Shown: in pieces, positions 22,031 through 32,180 of the stretch
Layout of the letters: each line of letters opens with the position of its first letter
Position numbering within the stretch: the first letter of the stretch is position 1
Assembly (NCBI RefSeq): GCF_000208745.1
Contig: NC_030853.1
Span: forward strand, 9,414,203 to 9,478,202
Direction: 5' to 3'
Length of the DNA: 64,000 bases
From: Theobroma cacao
Taxonomy: Eukaryota > Streptophyta > Magnoliopsida > Malvales > Malvaceae
Position numbers and translations under genes: made by a program
Notes under the pieces: generated by a model
The model's database searches: none
What the model saw: only the letters and a program-made list of their open reading frames with translations
Told to the model about the DNA's origin: nothing

Positions 22031-22854
22031 AAGCCCCTCCTTTTGATGTTGACAAAAATAGGGAGTAGAATAGAATGGGTGCAAGAACCAGAAACCAAAA
22101 GAATAAAATTTAAAAACAAAATGCTAGGGTAGAGGAACCAAGAAGGAACCTAGAAAAGGAAAGAAGACAAAATCAAAGATGAATGAACTTAGAAAAATAG
22201 GAGATAGGAAGCAAAATAGTCCAAGGGCAGTTTTGGAATACTTGTTGGTTAATTGTTATTTGTGCTATGGTGGCACTTGAACACTTGGTTTTAATATTGT
22301 TATTTATGTGGTTGTATGTGAAATATGAATGCTGATATGACTATGATGCTTAACTGCTACAAATTGAAGTCTGCTGATATTTTGGTATTTTGACTGTCAT
22401 GAACAAAATCTGCTGGTGCTATGCTGATATTGATTTACATACTGATAAATGATTTTTGTTATGGCATTGTGGATAATTTCTGTTTGAAAATAGATATAGA
22501 TGGTGTGTATAGTATATCATTTGAAACATAAATGATGTAGACTAAATCCTAAATCAATAAACTATTAACAGCTATTGGAATATTGATAAAAATCTGTCAA
22601 AACTTACAGCTGAAAATTTCTGGATGCAAATCACTCTATATTGCTACACATATGAATACTTTAAATGCACAATATCATTTTCTATATGGCAAAAATAAAA
22701 TTTGCTGAAACAAAATAAGAAAAATATGCACACACTAAGAGGGAGCTTATACTTAGGGGGAGCAATCCTCAGTTCTTACAGAAAACTAAAAAGAATTTAA
22801 AATGATACTATGCTGAATCAATGAGTGTTTTGTCATTATCAAAAAGGGGGAGAT
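22031..22854 (+). other. 3' non-coding region of Sirevirus B with polypurine tracts
   Basis: AT-rich and without a supported gene. Two internal tracts (CACTAAGAGGGAG near 22734 and CTTAGGGGGAGC near 22752) precede the terminal AAAAAGGGGGAGAT next to the 3' LTR. Confidence 0.7.
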
Positions 22855-23921
22855 TGCTGGCTCCATTAGTTTTTGATGATAATAAAACATTCCCATTTAA
22901 TTGTGTCTAATACCTTTATTTGAGTGTGCAGGAAATTAATATATGAAATTAATTTCTTAAATCTTCAAAGAGTATTTTTGGAAGAAAAAGAGGGATAAAA
23001 TCAACAAGATGTAACTGAATAACAAGGAGGAAGCTTGTTGGTGAAACAAGAAAGAACATTTGTTGACAAAATTTCAAATTGGAGAAATGACGGGTTGAAG
23101 AGTTTGAGAAACAGAACCAACTTAGTCAACCAAGTCAGTTGACTAAGTGCCTTCTGCCAGAATCTACAAACCAGAAACAAAATCAACTTACTCAACCAAG
23201 TTAGTCGACTAAGAGCTCTCTGTCTGCAATTTGAACCAGAGCACTACAAGACAGATTAACGGCTAGAACTCATCCTCAACTGTTTCCAACAACCATAAAC
23301 TATCAAACTGCCATCAAAGTTGCATCTCCATGTATAAAAGGGTCTTCCAACAATGAGAAACAAGTTTTTTGGAAGCCTTGAATGAGATTTGAGCTGTAGA
23401 AAGTTGAAAAACTAGAAAAGCTTCACTACACTTAAATGCTTACTTTTTGCCATTGTATTTAGCACTCAGTCTTGTACCATTCAGATCAACTTGTGATCAT
23501 AGGTACTTTCTTTAACTTCTCTTCTTGTATACTTAGAGTGAGGGAGTCATTCTAAGGGGTTGTTCAAGCTTGGGAAAGCTTGAATGTTATAGGTTGTGGT
23601 TGAGCCTTGGAAAACCACTTTAGGTTTTAGTTGAGCCCGTGACAAACTAGTGTAAAGGTTTTGGCTGAGCTTGTGAAAAGCCATCGTAAAAGCTTGGTGA
23701 AAGCTTGTGAATTTCACTGGATTCTTAGTGAATCGTTGGGAAAATCCTTGGTTGGATAATCAAGGTAGTGGATGTAGGTCTTGGACTGAACCACTCTAAA
23801 TTGTTGTGCACCTTATACTTTGTTTTTATATTCTTAAGTTATGAAAATTAGTTTCACATCTTGTCAAGAGCCAAATTGTGCTATTCACCCCCTGCTCTAG
23901 CACATATTAACGGGATCAACA
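22855..23921 (+). repeat. 3' LTR of Sirevirus B
   Basis: 1067 bp, nearly identical to 13567-14642. It starts TGCTGG rather than TGTTGG and ends GGGATCAACA. The TATA box is at 23333. The target duplication CTTGA follows. Confidence 0.93.
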
Positions 23922-24743
23922 CTTGAGATGCAAGTTAGGCAATTGGCAAGCACAATTAATAGCAGAGCTCAAGGGACATTGCCTAGTGACATTAAGTTAA
24001 ATCTAAGAAAGGAGAGCAAAGAACAAGTAAAGGCCATCACATTGAGAAATGGAAAAAAGATTGAGGGCAATACTAAAAAAGTTGACCAAATGGAGAAGGA
24101 AGCTTAAAATGGGACACAAGTAGTTAATCTTAACAAGTGCAACATAAAGAAGGAAACTATAGTCATACCACCACCACCCTTTCCTTAGTGATTCAGTGAA
24201 CAACACTAAGAGAATCAATTTCAAAAATTTATGGAGGTATTTAAGAAGTTTCACATCAACATACCATTCGTAGAGGCTTTAGAGCAAATAACTTTGAACG
24301 TTAAGCTTTTAAAAGAGATATTGTTGAAGAAAAAATGACTGGGTGAGTTTGAGATTGTGGCACTCACTGAGGAGTGCAATGTAATCATATAGAACAAGCT
24401 TCCGTAGAAACTCAAAGATCCTGACAGTTTCACAATATTTTGCACCATTGGAGCATAATATTTTACCAAGCATTAAGTGATCTGGGAGCTAATATCAAGT
24501 TGATGCCATTGTCTATTTACAAGAAATTGGGGTTGGGAGAAATTAAGCCTACCATAATGACGTTACAAATTGCAAACCACACCATCACATATCTTCATGG
24601 TATTGTAGAAGATGTATTAGTAAAAGCGGATAAGTTCATTTTTTCAGCTAATTTTGTGGTACTCAATACAAAGGAAGAAAAAGAGTTTCAATCATACGAG
24701 AAGACTTCTTATGTACCGCTAGAGCACTCATAAATGTAGAGAA
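23922..24743 (+). pseudogene. Athila gag end and protease region
   Basis: Continues the gag fragment at 13405. LEMQVRQLA, RAQGTLPSD and VKAITLRNGKK are standard Athila gag C-terminal motifs. The linker EVFKKFHINIPFVEALEQ and the phrase LTEECN lead into the aspartic-protease segment, which reads SDLGANIKLMPLSIYKKLGLGE (24477-24543) and ends DKFIFSANFVVL. The protease is cut off shortly after, and no RT follows. Several Gln and Trp codons are stops. A 97-codon open stretch covers the protease part. Confidence 0.85.
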
Positions 24744-25795
24744 TGTTGGCTCCATTAGTTTTTGATGATAATAAAACATTCTCATTCATTTGTGTCTAAT
24801 ATCTCCATTTAAGTGTGTAGGACAAATATTGTATGTAAAAATTATTAAATCATTCAAATGCTCATGTCAAAGAGCATAAGAATAAGGAAGTCAAAATTGA
24901 TCAACAAGACAGAAGCCTCTTAGTCGATTAATGAAGAGTTAATCAGCTAAAATTCAAACCAAAAGTTGGCGGGCTGAAGAGTATTGAGAGACAAAAAAGA
25001 CTTAGTCGACCAAGGAATGAGTTAGTTGACTAAGTGCATACTGCCAGAAACTGGGATCAGAAGATAGAGACGACTTAGTCGATTAAGAGCATTCTGCTAG
25101 AAAATTTGAATTGTGCACTAGAAGACAAATTAATGACCAAAACTGTAACAAAACTATTTTTAACGGTCAAAAACTGTCTAACACACTTCAGAGTTGATTG
25201 TCCAAGTATAAAAGAGGGTTCCAATAGCTAGAAATGCATTGAAGGCTTCCAAGAACACAAAAAGAGCTGAAAAACAAGAAAACACTTACTACTCATTTAC
25301 TGCACTCAACTCCCATCTTTATAATTGTGATCTGCACTTCATTTGTACCACTTAGATTAACCTTACGATCATAAGTACACTCATTTTACTTCTCTTCTTG
25401 TATTCTTAGAGTGAGCGAGTCACTCTAAGGTATTGATTCAAGCTAGGATTGCTTGATTAGATTTAGGTTCTAACTTAGCCTTAAAAAGTTAGGTGTTGGG
25501 TTTTAGTTGATCCCAGTAAAAACTATTGTGAAAGGTTTTGGCTAAGCCTAGTAAAAGCCATTATAAAGCTTGGTTGAAGCTTGTGAATTTCACCGGTTCA
25601 TAATGGATTAGTTTGGAAAATCCTTGGTTGGATAATCAAGGTAGTGGATGTAGGTCTTAGACCGAACCACTCTAAATTCCTACGCATTGTCTACTCTATT
25701 TTTATTTTCATTAGTTTTCAAATTAGTTCCTTATCTTGCCAAGAGCCAAAAAAGTGCTATTCACCCCCCTTTAGCACATTTAATTGGGACCAACA
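24744..25795 (+). repeat. 5' LTR of Sirevirus C
   Basis: 1052 bp, TGTTGGCTCC...GGGACCAACA. Compared with the 3' LTR it lacks about 20 bases around the second palindrome ('agatatcgattagttgac'). TATAAAAG is at 25207-25214. Confidence 0.93.
25207..25214 (+). promoter_or_regulatory. TATA box of the Sirevirus C LTR promoter
   Basis: TATAAAAG in 'ccaagtataaaagagggttcc', conserved with the other Sirevirus LTRs in the window. Confidence 0.6.
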
Positions 25796-25797
25796 AG

Positions 25798-25810
25798 TGG
25801 TATCAGAGTA
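25798..25810 (+). other. Primer binding site, initiator tRNA-Met
   Basis: TGGTATCAGAGTA, two bases after the LTR, differs from the tRNA-iMet complement only at the last two bases. Confidence 0.85.
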
Positions 25811-25853
25811 AGTTCCTTGTTCTTAAGGTCTAACACCCTTTGGAAAGATCCAA

Positions 25854-25945
25854 ATGGCTCTTCAAAAATCAGTAGTTGCTGAGGGATAGTCCACAAATAG
25901 ACCACCTCTGTTTGATGGCTCGAATTACCCATATTAGAGTACTAG
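25854..25945 (+). pseudogene. gag: Start of Sirevirus C gag, interrupted by an LTR
   Basis: MALQKSVVAEG, then stop (Gln codon), STNRPPLFDGSNY, and a second stop at 25935 at the same Trp codon that is lost in copy B. The solo LTR starts at 25946, and gag resumes at 29279 with RMSIYI. Confidence 0.85.
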
Positions 25946-28900
25946 TGTCACGACCCGGAACTCTCTTCGAGCCCGTGACAACCGCTGTGGTGCCCCAATG
26001 GGTACAATCTCCCAAAATGCCAATCGAAGCCCCGCAAGGCTTAATATCAGTTTCTCATTTCCCCCGGTGAGTAACGGTTGCCAAATTTTATGTTCTAAAG
26101 GATTTTGAGCTATTTCCAACTTAAAACTGATAAAATAAAAATTTTTGTCTCATAGGGGTATTTTGATCATTTTCCACTGAAAATTTCAAAACCAGTTAAA
26201 AATATAATAAACAAGTACCAATCGCATAATTCACAATTAAAAATAAGTTTAGGCATCTAAAACCTTTATTCAAAATGAAATTTTAATTATTTGAATATAT
26301 TAAGAAGATAAAACGAAATATTCAATAAAATATTTTATTCTCTTATAAACAGAAATTTTGGGTTATGCGTAAATACTTTTTGTAACGTAAAAACAAAATA
26401 AATTCATTCATATTGTAGAACAATAAGCTATTAAATTTACAATATCAAGTGGGCCCACAATAACTAGAATTAAAGAAGCTGTGAACCTACAGTTTGGAAG
26501 ATGCAATCCAATGGAAATCCCCGATGGAACCAGCTATCTACAGACTACTTTGTTCCTAGAATGGGTGGAAATGAGGGTGGTGAGATTATAAAATTCCAGT
26601 GAGTAAACAAACACCATTTAAATAAGCTAAAGCCGAGTAAAAGGAGACAATTAAAATATCCCATCATTTTAAGTATTTCACAATTTGAAAATTCATCCCA
26701 ACCCATACAAACGATTGTATTTCATTTAATTTCTCATTAGGGCTTATGACTTTTATAAACAGTTGGCTCATGCCATCAAATATACTCGATGACACCTTGA
26801 TTAGAGGCGTACACTCGAGCCCGCCAAGGCTATTAAAATTTTGTATACTCGTAAAACATATTTTTAGTTTGAAAAACACAGCCATTCCTTGGCGTTAGCA
26901 GAGTTCATCATCACGAGGTGGTTCGGCATGACGTGAACTCTGTCCATACCTCAGGAGATACCCTACGCGCCTCTCCGATCGAAGTACATATATATATATA
27001 TATCTAGATTTCGTGCCCCTTTAATAGGCTGATCCACAGAATCCGCCTACTGCAGCAAGCTAAACCCACCATACAATAAAATTTTGACAGCATGACAGGG
27101 CTAATATTTACTACCCAGCTTGCAAGGGTAAAATAAAATAATTCGTATAATTCATAAAACACAGCCCAACCAGTCATGCCAACACAATAACAATATAACA
27201 TAAGCCATCAATTTCTAATCATAAATTTGCAACATACTAGTGGTCTCCAATTACTCTATTTTCCAAATCGTTATTTCGTTTCAAGACAATTTATGAAGTC
27301 TTTTCATTTAAACACATTTTGTTTACAAAACATAAAAATTTACCATTTTAACTCATTTTCATAAAATTCACCAAAACCGAATAAAAACATACTTTAGATA
27401 ATTAAAAAGATGGTAAGGTTACTCACAATGTCTAGAGTGGAGATTTTCGAAATACTCAGACTACTGGTCCTCGGATGCAATTCCCTTGCCTTTATCGGAG
27501 GACTCACCAACTTGACACAGTACAAAATCGAGAAATTCACCACATTGGTACTAAATTGAAATTAAACTAATTTAGACTAGTAATGCGTGATATGGAATGC
27601 AAAAGGTCTAAATTTTGCCTAAACACCGTATTGACCTATTTTGGTCTTTTACCCGATAAATTGAAATGCGCATCCTATTTAGCTCCAATTGATCCCATTT
27701 CTTTTTCTAATGCTTCAAATCACCAATGTCCAGCCAAATAACCCAAAAATCAGCAAAGCCACATTCATATTCCTTCTTGGAAAAATTCGGCCAAAATGGT
27801 GCATCATTGTCACAATTTTTCCTACTTGATTTTCTTTCCATAATTCATTAATTTCCATATCAAAAACCATGATTTCATAATCAAATAACCTAAAATAACA
27901 TCACATTCTTCCTCACCATTGACTTGAAAATTCAGCTAAGGCTAGGTAATGGGAAAAATGAATGTTTTTCTACATATTTTGTTTACTAACATGCTAAACT
28001 AACACTAAACACTAACATATATCAAAATCAAATCAATCCAACAATTTTCTCTCTCTAGACCCATATGACCAGCCATGAAAACATGCAATTTAATCATGAA
28101 AAATAAGGAGAAATGCTTGGGAATAAGAAAACTCAAGCTTAATAGAAAAAATCTTACCTTTTTCACTTAATTTCCTTGAAAATTCATACTTTTTCTTTGA
28201 TTTTCTCTCTCTAGGGTTTGGTTTTTGTTTTCTCTCTCTTCTTGCTGGTTTGGCCGACCATGGGTGGAAGATGGGCTGGTTTTTGTGCCTTTTAAAAAGG
28301 AAAATTAATAAATTAATAAGGCATGACACGTGGCATCATGTCATTAGCCCGTTTTTAATTTCTTAACTATTAAGTTTTCTCTCTCTACCACTTAAATTCC
28401 TTCAATTATCCATGATAATATTGGATAAAATCCATGTGCTGGATAAGTGTCGGGTGCTTAAAATTACAATTTTGCCCCTAAGGTGGCAAAATTACCATTT
28501 TACCCTTATGCTCCAAAAATACCAAGATTATTATTTTTTTTTCACTTATCAACCTCAAATTATACTCCAATGAGTCAAATGTGATCAATCTTGATCAAAA
28601 ACTTCTTCCAGTATTTCAATTTTATCCTCAAGTGGCAAAATTACCATTTTACCCCTAAGTAGTGAAAATTTTGATTTGACTCCAAATTGATCCTCGAACT
28701 CTAAATCACCATATTAAACCATTCTGGGACTTTAATATTCTTAATTTCATCTTAAATTCTCTATTTGATCTAGTTCGAGGCTTAAATCAACTTTGTTGTA
28801 CCTCTAGGTACAATATCGGCTTTTGTCAATTTTTCGAGACTCTCCTAGCATGCAAACATGCTATCCACCACATGTATGTCATGATAATTATTTTATAGAG

Positions 28901-29273
28901 TTAGGCTTGACATCTTCTCCCCCACTTGGATCAACCATAAGATCCTTCTTCATGACTGATTTCGATATCCTGCTAAATATTAATATTTTAATATTATTTT
29001 ATTAATAAAATATTATTCTATTCTAAAAATTTTATCTTGTCTCCTTGGTTGCCAAAGTTCCTTATTATACCTCAATTGACCTCCGAATCACCCTTTTATC
29101 TCTCAAATTCTCCTCCGATAAAATATTATTATTTTATTATTATTTACTCGCGTGCGAAATATTTTGTTATAAATTATTCCTTTCATCTTTTATGACTTTT
29201 AAACATTTTAATTGACCTCAATTTGCATCCGATCAACTTTATTAGTCACTATTTCAAAGTATGGGGCATTTCA
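25946..29273 (-). mobile_element. Solo long LTR in the gag of Sirevirus C
   Basis: 3328 bp with perfect flanking duplication ACTAG (25941-25945 and 29274-29278). On the minus strand it starts TGAAATGCCCCATACTTTG and ends CCGGGTCGTGACA. Only one LTR and no internal region is present, so it is a solo LTR left by recombination. The length is almost the same as the LARD-like LTR (3327 bp), and the first 450 or so bases resemble it. The rest matches the truncated copy at 32181-35155. Short open frames inside are not conserved. Confidence 0.9.
26985..27003. repeat. (TA)n microsatellite
   Basis: A short run of TA units inside the solo LTR. Confidence 0.7.
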
Positions 29274-29278
29274 ACTAG

Positions 29279-30189
29279 GATGTCCATATACATAGGGTAA
29301 TAGATTATGAGATATGGGATGTCATTACCGATGGTCCTTTCATTCCAATGATTACAAATTCGGTAAATGGTGAGACAACTCCCAAACATAGAAGTAAGTG
29401 GACAGAAGTTGAAATAAAGAGAGTACAAATCAACTTTAAGGCTATGAAAACCTTTATTTGTGCACTTAATTATAGAGCATATGATAAAGTGTTCATGTGC
29501 AAAAGTGCCAAGGAAATTTGACAAAAATTAGAAGAGTTATATGAAGAATCAAAGAAAGCTATGGTGGCTGCAACATGGTCTGACAGTAATGCTTCAAGTT
29601 CTGATGCTGAAGAAGATAAAGTGGAAGAAAGAGCAAACTTATGTTTAATGGCAAAAGATGATGAATCCGAGGTATCTTCTACTCCTTGTAATATTTCAAT
29701 TGATGAACTACAAGAGGAGTATGAATGTCTTTATGATGAATTTGAGAAACTTGCATCAAAATATAAAGCTTTGAAAAGAAAAACTGCATCTCTTGAGATT
29801 AACTTGCAAAAGATAAGACATGATTTCAATTCTGTTTTTGAACAAAGAAATTTTCTGTAAATTAAATTAGAACATTCAAAAATAGCTTTGAAACTCTAAA
29901 ATTGGAATTGAAAAACAGAACAGAAGCTTTGCAAAAAGCAATTGATGAAAATGTTGTTCTTAAGAGTTTGAGAAAAGAATCATCAAGAAAGAACACAAAT
30001 TTTAGAAGAAATGCTAATGATTTCTCTCATAGATGCTATATATGTGATAGAATTGGTCATTTATTTTATGACTATCGTAAAAAAAGAAGTATGCAGAAAA
30101 TAAGAAAAATTTGGGTTCCAAAAGGATTTTATGTTGCAACTAACCTTTAAGGACCCATCAAGGTATGGGTACTTGTCAAGAAAAACTGA
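29279..30189 (+). pseudogene. gag: Sirevirus C gag, remainder with internal deletion
   Basis: Resumes with MSIYIG, DYEIWDVITDGPF, then a segment (FKAMKTFICALNYRAYDK) that differs from copies A and B. Near 29540 it jumps directly to the KKAMVAATWSDS segment, skipping about 600 bases that hold the middle of gag and the first zinc knuckle. The second knuckle near 30034 is CYICDRIGHLFYDY, with the last Cys lost. The conserved TGA at 30187 closes it. Confidence 0.8.
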
Positions 30190-30204
30190 AAATTTGTTTT
30201 GTAG
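30163..30204 (+). other. 42-nt GT...AG segment at the gag-pol junction
   Basis: AAG|GTATGGG ... AACTGAAA ... GTTTTGTAG|GTTGAG. It holds TGA at 30187 and TAG at 30202. Length, ends and reading phase are the same as in A (4510) and B (16281). Confidence 0.4.
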
Positions 30205-32180
30205 GTTGAGCTGCACTTAAAGGAGACATGTTCAAGAGCTCAACTCAAGAAGAAGCAGCCTTGGTATATGGACAGTGGCTGCTTAAGGCACATGACAAGA
30301 GATGAAATGCTATTTGCTAAGCTGGACAAAAGAAAGGGACGAACCGTATCCTTTGGTGATGATTCAAAAGGTAGAATCCATGGTATAGGAATGGTTGGTG
30401 AGAACTCCCAAACTCAAATCAGTCATGTGTTATTGGTTAAAGGCTTGAAACATAATTTATTGAGCATCAGTCATTTTTGTGATAAAGGATTTAAAATATG
30501 CATTGATTCAAATAAGTGTGAAGTGATAGATATAAGCACTAATAAAGTCTCATTTATAGGAAGAAGATTAAAGAATATGTATGTTGTATTTTTTGAAGAT
30601 TTTGAAATTAATTGTGAAATGTGTTTAGTGGCAAATGCTGAAAATGATAGCTGGCTATGGCATAGGAGATTAGGACATGTGAGTATGCATACTATGTCAA
30701 AATTAATTAAGAAAAATTTAGTTATTGGACTGCCGGATATAAAATTTGAAAATGATAAAATATGTGATGCTTGCCAACTAGGAAAACAAGTTAGAACATC
30801 CTTTAAGACTAAAAAGATTGTGTCAACAACTATACCTCTTGAATTACTGCACATTGATCTATGTGGTCCTATAAGTACAACTAGTGTAGGAGGAAAAGCT
30901 TATGGCTTTGTAATAGTTGATGATTACTCTAGATACACTTAGGTTTATTTCCTTGCTCATAAGAATGATGCTTTACCAGCATTCATAAGTCATTGTAGGA
31001 AGGTTGAAAATGAAAAAGGACTAGCTATAGTTAGTATTAGGAGTGATCATGGAGGTGAATTTGAAAGAGATGAATTTGAGAATTTTTGTAACGAAAAGGG
31101 GTTGGATCATAATTTTTCTGCATCTAGAGCACCCCAGCAAAATGGTGTTATAGAGAGGAAAAACCGAACCTTAAAAGAAATAGCTAGAACTATGCTATGT
31201 GAGAATAACTTACCAAAATATTTTTGGGCTAAGGTAGTGAACACAATAGCATATATACTTAATAGAGTCATGATATCAAAGACTCCATAGGAACTTTACA
31301 AGGGTAGGAAACCAAATATTTCACACCTTAGGAGTTTTGGTTGTAAATGTTTTGTGTTAAATAATGGAAAACAGTCCTTAGGTAAGTTTGATGCAAAGAG
31401 TGATGAGGTAATATTTTTAGGATATGCATTAAACTCAAAGGCTTATAGAGTTTTCAATAAAAGAACTTTAATTGTTGAAGAATCAATCCACGTAGTTTTT
31501 GATGAGTCCAATGCCTTACAAAAGGAAATTCATGTTGATGATGATGATGTAGAGATCCTAGAAAAGCAAATGGAAGAAATGAGCTTAGAGAACAATAAGA
31601 ATAATGAAGAAAGCTCACCTAGAAGAGAAAATGAAACTCCACCTCTAGAAAATTTGTAAAGAACAGAAATTTAGCATAATGATCTTCCAAAGAATTGGAG
31701 ATATGCAAAAGACCATCCACAACAACAAATCATAGGTGACATTTCTCAAGGTGTTAAAACTAAGAGAGCAACAAGAGAAACTTGTGAGTTTTCAGCTTTC
31801 ATATATCAAATTGAGCCTAAAACATTTGAGAAAGTAGAAAAGAGGAAAGCTGGATATTTGCCATGCAAGAGGAACATGATCAATTCAAAAGAAACCACAT
31901 ATGGTCACTAGTCTCTAGGCCTATGAATCACCCTATTGTTGGAACAAAATGGGTGTTTAGAAATAAGGTAGATGAGCAAGGAAATGTAGTTAGAAATAAA
32001 GCTAGGCCAGTAGCTCAAGGATACAACCAAGAGGAAGGAATTGCCTATGATGAAACCTTTGCACTGGTTGCTAGGATTAAAGCCATAAGGTTGTTGCTTG
32101 CTTTTGCATGCTTTATGAATTTTAAATTGTACCGAATGGATGTAAAAAGTGCATTTTGAAATGGATTCATTCAAGAGGAA
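30205..32180 (+). pseudogene. pol: Sirevirus C pol, protease to early RT (truncated)
   Basis: Protease keeps the catalytic DSG (30271). The open stretch 30268-30939 covers protease, GAG-preIN (WHRRLGHVSMH) and the first integrase Asp (LHIDLCGP). A TAG at 30940 replaces the same Trp codon as in copy B. The second Asp (SDHGGEF) and the Glu (PQQNGVIERKN) are present. After the KFDAKSDEVIFLGY block come a stop near 31657 and a shift near 31840. RT starts (VAQGYNQEEGIAYDE) but stops at RMDVKSAF-stop-NGFIQEE, where a long LTR begins. The YVDD motif and all of RNase H are missing. Confidence 0.88.

Larger units (their letters stand above)
13567..23921 (+). mobile_element. Sirevirus B, full-length Ty1/copia element with env-like gene
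   Basis: Complete from LTR to LTR (10355 bp) and flanked by a perfect 5-bp target duplication CTTGA (13562-13566 and 23922-23926). Contents: LTR, tRNA-Met primer site, gag, pol, spacer, env-like gene, polypurine tracts, LTR. It interrupts Athila gag. In the first 150 bases the two LTRs differ at about six positions, so it is not a very recent insertion. A 195-bp element lies in its RT. Confidence 0.95.
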
